NCBI RefSeq assembly: GCF_042651965.1
Contig: NZ_JBHSDY010000006.1
Span: 1 to 64,000, forward strand
Direction: 5' to 3'
Length of the DNA stretch: 64,000 bases
Source of the DNA: Castellaniella hirudinis
Lineage (GTDB): Bacteria; Pseudomonadota; Gammaproteobacteria; Burkholderiales; Burkholderiaceae_B
The notes under the pieces were generated by a model, which ran no database searches, was not told the DNA's origin, and worked only from the letters and a program-made list of their open reading frames with translations. The stretch's first letter is position 1. Each line of letters starts with the position of its first letter. Shown here piece after piece: positions 52,979 to 62,186 of the stretch. Made by a program: the position numbers and the translations under genes.

Positions 52979-55690
52979 ATGTCCTCTCTTGACCAAGTCC
53001 ACGCGGCAGCGGCGGATATCGATCAGCAGGAAACCCAGGAATGGATCGATGCGCTGGAAGCGGTGCTCGATCGCGAAGGCGCGGAACGCGCCCATTATCT
53101 GATCGAGCGCCTGATCGATCTGGCCCGGCGCAACGGCGCCCACATTCCTTATTCCCTGAACACGGCCTATGTGAACACCATCCCCCCGGGGCTGGAACCC
53201 CCGCATCCGGGCAATATGGTGCTGGAAGAACGCATCCGTTCCTACATCCGCTGGAACGCCATGGCCATGGTGGTCAGGGCCAACAAGGTCGAACCCGCCG
53301 ACGGCGGCAGCCTGGGCGGCCACATTGCCTCCTTCGCCTCGCTGGCGACCATGATCGAATGCGGCCAGAACCACTTCTGGCACGCCGAATCGGCCGACCG
53401 CGGCGGCGACCTGGTGTACTTCCAGGGCCACTCGTCCCCGGGCATGTATTCGCGCGCCTTCCTCGAAGGCCGCCTGACCGAAGAAAACCTGAACTACTTC
53501 CGCCAGGAAGTCGGCGGCAAGGGCAAGGGACTGTCCTCCTACCCGCACCCCAAGCTGATGCCCGATTTCTGGCAGTTCTCGACGGTATCGATGGGTATCG
53601 GCCCCATGATGGCCATCTACCAGGCCCGCTTCCTGAAGTACCTGCATGCCCGCGGCCTGGCCGACACGGCCGAGCGCAAGGTCTGGGTCTTCGTGGGCGA
53701 CGGCGAGATCGACGAACCCGATACCCTGGCCGCCATCGGCCTGGCCTCGCGTGAAAAGCTGGACAACCTGATCTTCATCGTCAACTGCAACCTGCAGCGT
53801 CTGGACGGTCCGGTGCGCGGCAACGGCAAGATCATCCAGGAACTCGAAGGCGCCTTCCGCGGCAACGGCTGGAACGTGCTCAAGCTGATCTGGGGCGGCT
53901 ACTGGGATCCCCTGTTCGCCCGCGACAAGGAAGGTCTCCTGCGCCGCATCATGGAAGAAACCGTGGATGGCGAATACCAGGCCTACAAGGCCAACGACGG
54001 CAAGTTCGTGCGCGAAAACTTCTTCGGCAAGCATCCCAAGGTGCTGGAGATGGTCAGCCGCATGAGCGACGAAGACGTCTGGCGCCTGAACCGGGGCGGC
54101 CACGATCCGCACAAGGTCTACGCGGCCTTTGCCGCCGCCGTCGGCCACAAGGGCCAGCCTTCGGTCATCCTGGCCAAGACCATCAAGGGCTACGGCATGG
54201 GCCACGTCGGCCAGGCCAAGAACCCCACCCACCAGCAAAAGAAGCTGGACGTCGATTCGGTGCGCGAATTCCGCGACCGCTTCAATATTCCCATCCCCGA
54301 CGACAAGGTCGAGGAAATCCCCTTCTACAAGCCGGCCGAAGATTCGCCGGAAATGAAGTACCTGCATGAACACCGCAAGGCGCTGGGCGGCTACCTGCCG
54401 CACCGCCGCGTGAAGGCCGACCAGTCCCTGCCGGTGCCGCCGCTGGACTCCTTCAAGGCCGTGCTGGAACCCACCGCCGAGGGCCGTGAAATCTCCACCA
54501 CCCAGGCCTTCGTGCGGGTGCTGAACCAGATCCTGCGCGACAAGGACCTGGCGCCGCGCGTCGTGCCCATCCTGGTGGACGAGTCCCGTACCTTCGGTAT
54601 GGAAGGCCTGTTCCGCCAGATCGGCATCTACGCCCCCGAAGGCCAGAAGTACGTGCCGGTCGACAAGGGCCAGGTGATGTACTACCGCGAAGCGGAAAAC
54701 GGCCAACTGCTGCAGGAAGGCATCAACGAAGCCGGTGGTTTCAGCTCGTGGGTGGCGGCGGCGACGTCGTACTCCGTCAGCAACACCATCATGATCCCGT
54801 TCTTCATCTACTACTCGATGTTCGGGTTCCAGCGCTTCGGCGACCACGCCTGGGCGGCGGGCGACATGCTGGCGCGCGGCTTCGTGCTGGGCGGCACCGC
54901 CGGCCGCACGACGCTGAACGGCGAAGGCCTGCAGCACGAGGACGGCCACAGCCACATCCAGGCTTCGCTGATCCCCAATTGCGTGGCGTACGATCCGGCC
55001 TTCGCGCACGAAGTCGCCGTCATCATCCGCAGCGGCCTGCAGCGCATGATGCATGACCAGGAAGACGTGTTCTTCTACATCACGCTCATGAACGAGAACT
55101 ACGCTCAGCCGGGCCTGAAGGCCGGCGACGAGGCGGGCATCCTGAAGGGCATGTACAAGCTGCAGTCCAGCGCCAAGCCCTCCAAGAAGACCCACGTGCA
55201 ACTGATGGGCTCCGGCACCATTCTGCGCGAAGTCCTGGCGGCCCAGGAATTGCTGGAAAAGGATTGGGGCGTGACCTCGGACGTCTGGAGCGTGACCAGC
55301 TTCTCGGAGCTGCGCCGCGACGGCCTGGACGCCGAACGCCACAACCTGCTGCATCCGACCGAGCCGGTCCAGGAAGCCTACGTCACGCGCCAGCTGAAGG
55401 ACACGCAAGGCCCGGTCATCGTGTCGACCGACTACATCAAGGCCTACGGCGACATGATCCGTCCCTTCGTGCCGAACGGGCGCGCGCTCAAGGTCCTGGG
55501 GACCGACGGCTACGGCCGCTCGGACTTCCGTTCCGAACTGCGCAAGCACTTCGAAATCGACCGCCACTTCGTGGTCCTGGCCGCCCTGCGCAGTCTGGCT
55601 GACGAAGGCACCATCGACATCAAGAAGTGCGCCGAGGCGATTGCCAAGTACGGCATCGACGCCGACAAGGTCAATCCGCACTACGCCTGA
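52979..55690 (+). CDS. aceE: Pyruvate dehydrogenase E1 component (homodimeric type)
   Basis: Thiamine-diphosphate enzyme of 903 aa that decarboxylates pyruvate and passes the acetyl group to E2 lipoyl domains. The ThDP/Mg motif G-D-G-E-I-D-E-P followed by N-C-N-L-Q-R-L-D-G-P-V is evident. G-G-S-L-G-G-H-I-A-S-F-A and the H-x-H-E-D-G-H-S-H region are typical of E. coli-type AceE. CAGGAGA 8 bp before ATG 52979 sets the start, 14 codons into the open frame. aceF follows after 14 bp. Confidence 0.97.
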   Translation: MSSLDQVHAAAADIDQQETQEWIDALEAVLDREGAERAHYLIERLIDLARRNGAHIPYSLNTAYVNTIPPGLEPPHPGNMVLEERIRSYIRWNAMAMVVRANKVEPADGGSLGGHIASFASLATMIECGQNHFWHAESADRGGDLVYFQGHSSPGMYSRAFLEGRLTEENLNYFRQEVGGKGKGLSSYPHPKLMPDFWQFSTVSMGIGPMMAIYQARFLKYLHARGLADTAERKVWVFVGDGEIDEPDTLAAIGLASREKLDNLIFIVNCNLQRLDGPVRGNGKIIQELEGAFRGNGWNVLKLIWGGYWDPLFARDKEGLLRRIMEETVDGEYQAYKANDGKFVRENFFGKHPKVLEMVSRMSDEDVWRLNRGGHDPHKVYAAFAAAVGHKGQPSVILAKTIKGYGMGHVGQAKNPTHQQKKLDVDSVREFRDRFNIPIPDDKVEEIPFYKPAEDSPEMKYLHEHRKALGGYLPHRRVKADQSLPVPPLDSFKAVLEPTAEGREISTTQAFVRVLNQILRDKDLAPRVVPILVDESRTFGMEGLFRQIGIYAPEGQKYVPVDKGQVMYYREAENGQLLQEGINEAGGFSSWVAAATSYSVSNTIMIPFFIYYSMFGFQRFGDHAWAAGDMLARGFVLGGTAGRTTLNGEGLQHEDGHSHIQASLIPNCVAYDPAFAHEVAVIIRSGLQRMMHDQEDVFFYITLMNENYAQPGLKAGDEAGILKGMYKLQSSAKPSKKTHVQLMGSGTILREVLAAQELLEKDWGVTSDVWSVTSFSELRRDGLDAERHNLLHPTEPVQEAYVTRQLKDTQGPVIVSTDYIKAYGDMIRPFVPNGRALKVLGTDGYGRSDFRSELRKHFEIDRHFVVLAALRSLADEGTIDIKKCAEAIAKYGIDADKVNPHYA

Positions 55691-55704
55691 GGAGGACGAA
55701 CAAC

Positions 55705-57369
55705 ATGAGCAATATCGTGGAAATCAAGGTCCCCGACATCGGCGACTTCGACTCGGTCGAGGTGATCGAGATCCTGGTGGCCGTGGGCGATACGATCGAG
55801 GCTGAACAAAGCCTGATCACGGTCGAATCCGACAAGGCCTCCATGGAGATCCCGGCCTCGCAGGGCGGGGTGGTCAAGGCGCTCAAGGTCAAGCTGGGCG
55901 ACAAGGTCAACGAAGGCTCGGTGATCCTGGAGGTCGAGGCTTCGGGCGCAGCCGCCGCCGCCCCCGCCGCTTCGGCTCCGGCTGCTGCGCCGGCCCCGGC
56001 GGCCGCTCCGGCTCCCGCGCCTGCGGCTGCGGCTCCGGCTGCGCCGGCCGCCGCGGGCGGCGAGCAGTCCGTGGTCGTGCCCGACATCGGCGACTTCGAC
56101 ACCGTCGAAGTCATCGAAATCCTGGTGAACGTGGGCGACACCATCCAGGCCGAGCAAAGCCTGATCACCGTGGAATCCGACAAGGCCTCCATGGAAATCC
56201 CGGCCTCGGTCGCCGGGGTGGTCAAGGCCCTGAAGGTCAAGCTGGGCGACAAGGTCTCCCAGGGCACCGAAATCCTGGTGGTGGAAGCCGCCGGCGGCGC
56301 CGCGCCTGCCGCTGCGGCTCCGGCTGCCGCGCCGGCCCCTGCAGCAGCCCCGGCGCCTGCGCCCGCCGCCGCTGCGCCGGCACCGGCTTCTGCCGCGCCG
56401 ACGCGCACCTCGCCGACGGCGGCTTTCGCCGAGGCCGACGTGCCCCTGCGCGATCTGCCGCACGCTTCGCCCTCGGTGCGCCAGTTCGCCCGCGAACTGG
56501 GTGTGAACCTGGCTCAGGTCACCGGCAGCGGCCCCAAGAACCGCATCCTCATTGACGACGTGCGCGCCTACGTCAAGCAGGCCCTGGCCACCGGCGGCGC
56601 GAGCCCCGTGGGCTCGACCGTGCCGGCGGGCGGCGGCTTCAGCGTGCTGGGCTGGCCCAAGGTCGATTTCGCCAAGTTCGGCGAGATCGAATCCAAGCCG
56701 TTGTCGCGCATCAAGAAGATCTCCGGCGCCAACCTGCACCGCAACTGGGTCATGATCCCGCACGTCACCAACAACGACGTGGCGGACATCACCGAACTGG
56801 AAGCCCTGCGCCAGCAGCTCAACGCGGAAAACAAGAAGTCCGGCGCCAAGGTCACCATGCTGGCCTTCCTGATCAAGGCCGTGGTCGCAGCCCTGAAGAA
56901 GCACCCGGAATTCAACGCCTCGCTGGACGGCGACACCCTGGTGCTCAAGCGCTACTTCCACATCGGCTTCGCGGCCGATACGCCCAACGGGCTGGTCGTT
57001 CCGGTGATCCGGGACGCCGACAAGAAGGGTGTGATGGAACTGGCGGCGGAAACCTCCGAACTCGCCGCGCTGGCCCGCGAAGGCAAGCTCTCGCCCTCGC
57101 AGATGCAAGGCGGCTGCTTCTCGATCTCGTCCCTGGGCGGGATCGGCGGCACGGACTTCACGCCCATCATCAACGCGCCCGAAGTCGCCATCCTCGGTGT
57201 GTCGCGCTCGGCCATGCAGCCGGTCTGGGACGGCAAGGCCTTCCAGCCGCGCCTGATGCTGCCGCTGTCGCTGTCCTACGATCACCGCGTGATCGACGGG
57301 GCCGCCGCCGCGCGCTTCAACGCCTATCTGGCGGGCCTGCTGGCGGACTTCCGCCGCATCATCCTGTAA
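55705..57369 (+). CDS. aceF: Pyruvate dehydrogenase E2, dihydrolipoyl acetyltransferase
   Basis: Core of the pyruvate dehydrogenase complex, 554 aa. It has two N-terminal lipoyl domains (lipoyl-Lys 44 and 160) separated and followed by Ala/Pro linkers, an E3/E1-binding domain (about 248-283, A-S-P-S-V-R-Q-F-A-R-E-L-G-V) and the catalytic acetyltransferase domain ending in Y-D-H-R-V-I-D-G-A. GAGGAGG precedes ATG 55705. The lipoyl modules share near-identical DNA with each other and with lpdA. Confidence 0.97.
   Translation: MSNIVEIKVPDIGDFDSVEVIEILVAVGDTIEAEQSLITVESDKASMEIPASQGGVVKALKVKLGDKVNEGSVILEVEASGAAAAAPAASAPAAAPAPAAAPAPAPAAAAPAAPAAAGGEQSVVVPDIGDFDTVEVIEILVNVGDTIQAEQSLITVESDKASMEIPASVAGVVKALKVKLGDKVSQGTEILVVEAAGGAAPAAAAPAAAPAPAAAPAPAPAAAAPAPASAAPTRTSPTAAFAEADVPLRDLPHASPSVRQFARELGVNLAQVTGSGPKNRILIDDVRAYVKQALATGGASPVGSTVPAGGGFSVLGWPKVDFAKFGEIESKPLSRIKKISGANLHRNWVMIPHVTNNDVADITELEALRQQLNAENKKSGAKVTMLAFLIKAVVAALKKHPEFNASLDGDTLVLKRYFHIGFAADTPNGLVVPVIRDADKKGVMELAAETSELAALAREGKLSPSQMQGGCFSISSLGGIGGTDFTPIINAPEVAILGVSRSAMQPVWDGKAFQPRLMLPLSLSYDHRVIDGAAAARFNAYLAGLLADFRRIIL
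55729..55857 (+). repeat. Lipoyl module repeat 1 (aceF)
   Basis: First of three 129-bp blocks coding V-P-D-I-G-D-F through S-M-E-I-P-A. Protein differs from block 2 at only a few residues (S/T, A/N, E/Q). It encodes the lipoylated hairpin of lipoyl domain 1. Confidence 0.85.
56077..56205 (+). repeat. Lipoyl module repeat 2 (aceF)
   Basis: Second 129-bp block, about 94% identical in DNA to block 3 in lpdA (I count eight differences, mostly third codon positions). It encodes the hairpin of lipoyl domain 2. Confidence 0.85.
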
Positions 57370-57379
57370 GGGGGATCGC

Positions 57380-59140
57380 ATGAGTCTCATCGATCTGAAC
57401 GTCCCCGACATCGGCGACTTCGACTCGGTCGAAGTCATCGAGATCCTGGTGAATGTGGGCGACAGCATCCAGGCCGAGCAAAGCCTGATCACCGTGGAGT
57501 CCGACAAGGCCTCCATGGAGATCCCGGCCGAGCAGGGCGGGGTGGTGAAGGAAATCCTCGTCAAGCTGGGCGACAAGGTTGCCCAGGGCACGGCCGTGGT
57601 CCGCATCGAAGCGGCCGGCGGCGAGGCTGCCGCGGCTCCGGCCGCTCCTGCACCGGCTGCTGCCGCGCCTGCGGCGGCTGCGCCTGCCGCGCCGGCTCCG
57701 GTCGCCGCGCAGTTTTCCGGCGCGGCCGACGGCGAATACGACGTCCTGGTGCTGGGCGCGGGCCCCGGCGGCTATTCGGCCGCCTTCCGTGCCGCGGACC
57801 TGGGCCTGAAGGTCGTCCTGGTGGAACGTTACGCCACCCTGGGCGGCGTCTGCCTGAACGTCGGCTGCATCCCGTCCAAGGCGCTGCTGCACACCGTCGG
57901 CGTGCTGGAAGAAGCCAAGACCATGGCGGCTCACGGCATCACCTTTGGCGAGCCGACGATCGACCTGGACAAGCTGCGCGGCTACAAGGACTCGGTGATC
58001 GGCAAGCTCACCGGCGGCCTGGCCGGCATGGCCAAGGCCCGCAAGGTCACGGTCATCCAGGGCGTGGGCGCTTTTGCGGATCCGCACCACCTGACGGTGG
58101 CCAAGGCGGACGGCAGTCAGACCACGGTCAAGTTCGCTTCGGCCATCATCGCCGCCGGCAGCCAGTCGGTGAAACTGCCGTTCCTGCCGGACGACCCGCG
58201 CGTGGTCGATTCGACCGGAGCGCTGGCGCTGAAGTCGATCCCCAAGCGCATGCTGATCGTCGGCGGCGGCATCATCGGCCTGGAAATGGGGACGGTGTAC
58301 TCCGCGCTGGGCGCCCGCCTGGACGTGGTGGAAATGCTGCCCACGCTGATGACCGGCGCGGACCGTGACCTGGTCAAGGTCTGGGACAAGATGAACGCCA
58401 AGCGCTTCGACCACGTCATGCTCAACACCAAGACGGTGGGGGCCGAGGCCAAGGAAGACGGCATCTGGGTCACCTTCGAGGGCGAAGCCGCCCCCAAGGA
58501 ACCCCAGCGCTACGATCTGGTGCTGCAGGCCGTGGGCCGTTCGCCCAACGGCAAGAAGATCGGCGCGGAAAACGCCGGTGTGGCGGTGTCCGACCGCGGC
58601 TTCATCGCCGTGGACAAGCAGATGCGCACCAATGTGCCGCACATCTACGCCATCGGTGACATCGTGGGTCAGCCCATGCTGGCGCACAAGGCCGTGCACG
58701 AGGCCCACGTGGCCGCCGAAGTCATCGCCGGCCACAAGGCGTTCTTCGACGCCCGCGTGATCCCCTCGGTGGCCTACACGGACCCCGAGGTGGCCTGGGT
58801 CGGCCTGACCGAGGAAACGGCCAAGAAAGACGGTATCGCCGTCAAGAAGGGCTTGTTCCCCTGGCAGGCTTCGGGCCGCGCCATCGCCAACGGCCGCGAC
58901 GAGGGCTTCACCAAGCTGCTGTTCGACGCGGAAACCGGCCGCATCCTGGGCGGCGGCATCGTCGGCACCCACGCGGGCGATCTGATCAGCGAGGTCGCTC
59001 TGGCCATCGAGATGGGTGCGGACTCCGTGGACATCGGCAAGACCATCCACCCGCACCCGACGCTGGGTGAGTCGGTGGGCATGGCCGCCGAGGTCGCGGA
59101 CGGCCATTGCACGGACGTGCCTCCCGTCCGTAAAAAGTAG
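57380..59140 (+). CDS. lpdA: Dihydrolipoyl dehydrogenase with N-terminal lipoyl domain (E3)
   Basis: E3 of the pyruvate dehydrogenase complex, 586 aa. The first ~78 residues are a lipoyl domain (Lys 43), followed by an Ala/Pro linker (about 78-116) and a complete FAD/NAD disulfide oxidoreductase. V-L-G-A-G-P-G-G-Y-S-A-A-F, G-V-C-L-N-V-G-C-I-P-S-K (Cys 158/163) and H-P-H-P-T-L-G-E-S (catalytic His 559) are visible. Lipoyl-E3 fusions are known in Neisseria and Ralstonia. GGGGG precedes the ATG. The stop is directly followed by repeat copy C. Confidence 0.97.
   Translation: MSLIDLNVPDIGDFDSVEVIEILVNVGDSIQAEQSLITVESDKASMEIPAEQGGVVKEILVKLGDKVAQGTAVVRIEAAGGEAAAAPAAPAPAAAAPAAAAPAAPAPVAAQFSGAADGEYDVLVLGAGPGGYSAAFRAADLGLKVVLVERYATLGGVCLNVGCIPSKALLHTVGVLEEAKTMAAHGITFGEPTIDLDKLRGYKDSVIGKLTGGLAGMAKARKVTVIQGVGAFADPHHLTVAKADGSQTTVKFASAIIAAGSQSVKLPFLPDDPRVVDSTGALALKSIPKRMLIVGGGIIGLEMGTVYSALGARLDVVEMLPTLMTGADRDLVKVWDKMNAKRFDHVMLNTKTVGAEAKEDGIWVTFEGEAAPKEPQRYDLVLQAVGRSPNGKKIGAENAGVAVSDRGFIAVDKQMRTNVPHIYAIGDIVGQPMLAHKAVHEAHVAAEVIAGHKAFFDARVIPSVAYTDPEVAWVGLTEETAKKDGIAVKKGLFPWQASGRAIANGRDEGFTKLLFDAETGRILGGGIVGTHAGDLISEVALAIEMGADSVDIGKTIHPHPTLGESVGMAAEVADGHCTDVPPVRKK
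57401..57529 (+). repeat. Lipoyl module repeat 3 (lpdA)
   Basis: Third 129-bp lipoyl block, located 1.2 kb from block 2 in a different gene, yet nearly identical in DNA. Beyond S-M-E-I-P-A the sequences diverge (E-Q-G-G-V-V-K-E-I in place of S-V-A-G-V-V-K-A-L). Confidence 0.85.
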
Positions 59141-59213
59141 CCCCCACGCTGCGCAGCCTTCGGCCGCTTGCTGCCCCCCGAGGGGGCCCCCCGGCCTTGG
59201 GGCGGCCCGGCGG
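59141..59213 (+). repeat. Dispersed intergenic repeat, copy C (short form)
   Basis: It begins CCCCCACGCTGCGCAGCCTT on the base after the lpdA stop and ends CCTTGGGGCGGCCCGGCGG. It matches both ends of copy B without B's ~90-bp insert, and the right half matches copy A. Internal GC-rich pairing (CCCCCCGAGGGGG and CCCCCCGGCC...GGCCGG) makes it strongly structured. Confidence 0.7.
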
Positions 59214-59270
59214 CCGGAGTCCTTGCTAACTTGCAGGTTACGCAGGCAACAGGGATGTTCGGTGTCTCCC

Positions 59271-59306
59271 GAAACGGCAGGTGCTAATATCGGCACCTGC
59301 CGTTTC
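59271..59306 (+). terminator. Hairpin between lpdA and folC
   Basis: GAAACGGCAGGTGC (59271-59284) pairs perfectly with GCACCTGCCGTTTC (59293-59306), loop TAATATCG, followed by TCATTTGTCGTCTT. It probably ends the pyruvate dehydrogenase transcript. The loop contains TAATAT, which also resembles a -10 for folC, though no good -35 was found. Confidence 0.6.
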
Positions 59307-59339
59307 TCATTTGTCGTCTTCACTGCTGATTCCCGCTCC

Positions 59340-60752
59340 ATGTCCATTTCCGCTCCCGCCCCGGGCGCCGCGCTCGCCGACTGGCTGGCCTATCTCGAAA
59401 CCCTGCACCCGAAAGCCATCGATCTGGGCCTGGACCGTATCCGCGTCGTGGCCGATCACCTGGACCTGTCCCTGGACTGCGTCAAGATCACCGTGGCGGG
59501 CACCAATGGCAAGGGTTCCACCTGCGCCATGCTGGAGTCCATCCTGCTGAACGCGGGCTACAAGGTCGGCAAATACACCTCGCCCCATCTGCTGCGCTTC
59601 AATGAGCGCATCTGCGTGAACGGGCAAGAGGCGGGCGACGCGGACATCGTGGCCCAGCTCGAACGCATCGAGGCCGCGCGCGGCGACGTCACCCTGACGT
59701 ATTTCGAGATGACCACGCTGGCGGCGCTGCTGCTGTTCCAGGCCGCCCGCCTGGACGTCGTGGTGCTGGAAGTCGGCCTGGGCGGCCGGCTGGACGCAGT
59801 CAATCTGCTCGACGCCGACTGCGCCATCCTGACCAGCGTGGACCTGGACCATACGCAATACCTGGGCGATACCCGCGAGGCCATCGGCCTGGAGAAAGCC
59901 CACGTCTTCCGCCCCGGACGGCCCGCCATCTGCGCGGACCCGGTGCCGCCGCAGACCGTGATCGATCATGCCGCAGCCATCGGCGCCGACCTCTGGCGCG
60001 TCGGGGTCGATTTCAACTATTCCGGCGATCGCCAGCAATGGGCCTATGGCGGCCGCGCGCAGCGCCGCAGCGCGCTGGGCTATCCCGCGCTGCGCGGCGC
60101 CAATCAGTTGCTGAATGCCTCGGCCGCCCTGGCCGCCCTGGAAGCCCTGCGCGACCGTCTGGTGGTCACCCAGCAGGATGTGCGCCAGGGCTTGCTGCAC
60201 GTCAGCCTGCCGGGCCGCATGCAGATCCTGCCCGGCCTGCCGGCCACCATCCTGGACGTGGGGCACAATCCGCACGCGGCGTCGGCGCTGGGTCAGAATC
60301 TGGACAGCATGGGTCATTATCCGCACACCTATGCGGTGGTCGGCATGCTGCACGACAAGGACATCGAAACCACGCTGTCGCGCCTGTCGCGGCGGGTGGA
60401 CCGCTGGCTGTGCGCCACGCTGGGCGGGCCGCGCGGCACCACCGCAGAGGAACTGGCCGGCATCGTGCGCCGCATCAGCGGCGAACAGGCGGCCGTGGAT
60501 CCCTTCATCGCCCAGACCAGCGAAATCGCCCGGCCTTCGGGCGAGCACAAGCCCGGCGTCCGGGCCGCGCCCCGGCCTGCGGCGGCCGTCCGGGATGTTC
60601 AGGTTTCAACTTATGACAGTCCGGAACAAGCCTTTGCCGAGGCCCGAAAGCAGGCGACCGACAATGATAGAATCCTTGTGTTCGGATCGTTTGCCACGGT
60701 CGGTCCTGTGCTCGATGTCCTGCGCCACGAAGGCCGGGATGTCCTGTCCTGA
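59340..60752 (+). CDS. folC: Bifunctional dihydrofolate/folylpolyglutamate synthase FolC
   Basis: ATP-dependent Mur-ligase-like enzyme of 470 aa that adds glutamate to dihydropteroate and folates. The P-loop is A-G-T-N-G-K-G-S-T; Y-T-S-P-H-L-L-R-F-N-E-R-I and D-H-T-Q-Y-L-G-D-T are family signatures, and D-V-G-H-N-P-H-A-A marks the C-terminal domain. Start 59340 matches family N-termini; the frame opens earlier inside lpdA. It begins the folC-dedD-cvpA-purF run. In related genomes accD precedes it, but it is missing here. Confidence 0.96.
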   Translation: MSISAPAPGAALADWLAYLETLHPKAIDLGLDRIRVVADHLDLSLDCVKITVAGTNGKGSTCAMLESILLNAGYKVGKYTSPHLLRFNERICVNGQEAGDADIVAQLERIEAARGDVTLTYFEMTTLAALLLFQAARLDVVVLEVGLGGRLDAVNLLDADCAILTSVDLDHTQYLGDTREAIGLEKAHVFRPGRPAICADPVPPQTVIDHAAAIGADLWRVGVDFNYSGDRQQWAYGGRAQRRSALGYPALRGANQLLNASAALAALEALRDRLVVTQQDVRQGLLHVSLPGRMQILPGLPATILDVGHNPHAASALGQNLDSMGHYPHTYAVVGMLHDKDIETTLSRLSRRVDRWLCATLGGPRGTTAEELAGIVRRISGEQAAVDPFIAQTSEIARPSGEHKPGVRAAPRPAAAVRDVQVSTYDSPEQAFAEARKQATDNDRILVFGSFATVGPVLDVLRHEGRDVLS

Positions 60753-60798
60753 TCGGACCCGCAGGCCGATCCGCCACTTTTGATGGGTTGGCTGCACG

Positions 60799-61644
60799 AT
60801 GTTTTTTCGCAAGGGAACCGAAACGGGACAACGCGCACCGGCACGATCCGCCGGGACCGAGGCCCAGCTTCGTGAACTGCGCGTCAAAGCACGCCGCCGC
60901 CTGATCGGCGCCCTGGCGCTGGTGCTGGCGGCCTTCATCGTCGTCCCCTGGCTGTTCGACGAACCCGTGCCCGACGACGCGCACGCGCCGATCGTGGTGC
61001 CCGCGCCGGTGGCCGGCCTGCCGCCGGCGACCGAGCCCGCTCCTTCGCCGGATACCGCGTCCCCGGATTCCGCCCCCACCGACGCCGAGCGCAATCCTGG
61101 TCCGCTGGCTGCCGCATCCGGCGATGGTGATGTCGAACCCGCCGATCCGTCGCAATCGTCCGAACCGCCCCGGCTCGCGCCGCCTGCAGTCACCGCCGCG
61201 CCCGAACCGCCCGCCCGGACCCAGCCCGAGCCGTCCAGCGAAAAACCGGCCGCCGAGCCCGCCAAGCCCAAACCTGCTGATCGGGCCGCTGTGGAAAAAC
61301 CTGCCGCCAAGCCGGCCGACCGCACCGACGACGGTTCCGTCGCGCTGGCGCTGCTGTCCGGCAAGGCGCCGCCCGCCGCCGAACCCGCCAAGCCCAAGCC
61401 CGCTGCCGCAGGCCGCTATTACCTACAGGTTGCCGCTTACACGACCGAACAGGACGCGAATGCGCGGCGCGACAGCCTGCGCCAGGCCGGCGTCTCCGAC
61501 GCCTATGTCGAACGCGGCCAGTCCAACGGCCGCACCGTCTATCGCTTGCGGGTGGGACCCTTTGGTTCCCACGAGGCCGCTCAGGCGGCCCAGGCCCGGC
61601 TGCGGGCGCTGGGCTACCAGAACGGCCTGATCTCCGGCAAATGA
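60799..61644 (+). CDS. dedD: SPOR-domain cell division protein, DedD-like
   Basis: Single-pass inner-membrane protein of 281 aa: cytoplasmic basic N-terminus, TM helix (about 35-53, ending V-P-W-L-F-D-E-P), a long Pro/Ala-rich periplasmic linker, and a C-terminal SPOR domain (about 206-280, Y-Y-L-Q-V-A-A-Y-T then Y-R-L-R-V-G-P-F). The SPOR domain binds denuded septal peptidoglycan. Location between folC and cvpA is the standard dedD position. Confidence 0.92.
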   Translation: MFFRKGTETGQRAPARSAGTEAQLRELRVKARRRLIGALALVLAAFIVVPWLFDEPVPDDAHAPIVVPAPVAGLPPATEPAPSPDTASPDSAPTDAERNPGPLAAASGDGDVEPADPSQSSEPPRLAPPAVTAAPEPPARTQPEPSSEKPAAEPAKPKPADRAAVEKPAAKPADRTDDGSVALALLSGKAPPAAEPAKPKPAAAGRYYLQVAAYTTEQDANARRDSLRQAGVSDAYVERGQSNGRTVYRLRVGPFGSHEAAQAAQARLRALGYQNGLISGK

Positions 61645-61682
61645 CGGCCGGCGAATGATTTCCCGCCCATGACCTCCGGCAC

Positions 61683-62171
61683 GTGACCAGCTTCGACTAC
61701 TTCGTCCTGGCCATTGTGGCCGTCTCGGCCCTGATCGGCCTGCTGCGCGGCTTTCTGCGCGAGGTCCTGTCCCTGGTCGCCTACATCGCCGCCTTCGTGG
61801 CCGCCATCTGGTGGGGGCCGGCGGCGTCGGACTGGCTGCTGGGCCTGATCGACAACGGCCTGCTGCGCACGCTGGCCGCCTACGGGGCGGTCTTCATCAT
61901 GGCTTTGCTGATGGTCGGCCTGCTGAACATGGCGCTGGGCGCCCTGGTGGATCGCACCGGCCTGACGCCGGCCGATCACGGCCTGGGCGCCGTGTTCGGC
62001 GCGGTGCGCGGCGTGGTCCTGGTCCTGGCCCTGGTGGGGCTGGCGGGCTACACCCAGCTTCCTCAAGAACCCTGGTGGCGGGACGCGCGCACGTCCGACG
62101 CCGCCGTCCGGGGTTTTCAACACGTCAAATCGCTGCTGCCGACCCAGGTGGCGGAACTGCTTCCCTATTAG
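61683..62171 (+). CDS. cvpA: Colicin V production protein family, CvpA
   Basis: Inner-membrane protein of 162 aa with four helices (about 5-25, 28-48, 62-85 and 100-122); G-L-L-R-G-F-L-R-E-V-L-S-L is the CvpA family motif. Its cellular role is unclear; in E. coli it is needed for colicin V production and lies upstream of purF, as here. The start is a GTG at 61683. purF begins 15 bp after its stop. Confidence 0.92.
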   Translation: MTSFDYFVLAIVAVSALIGLLRGFLREVLSLVAYIAAFVAAIWWGPAASDWLLGLIDNGLLRTLAAYGAVFIMALLMVGLLNMALGALVDRTGLTPADHGLGAVFGAVRGVVLVLALVGLAGYTQLPQEPWWRDARTSDAAVRGFQHVKSLLPTQVAELLPY

Positions 62172-62186
62172 CCGGAATTCATTCTT

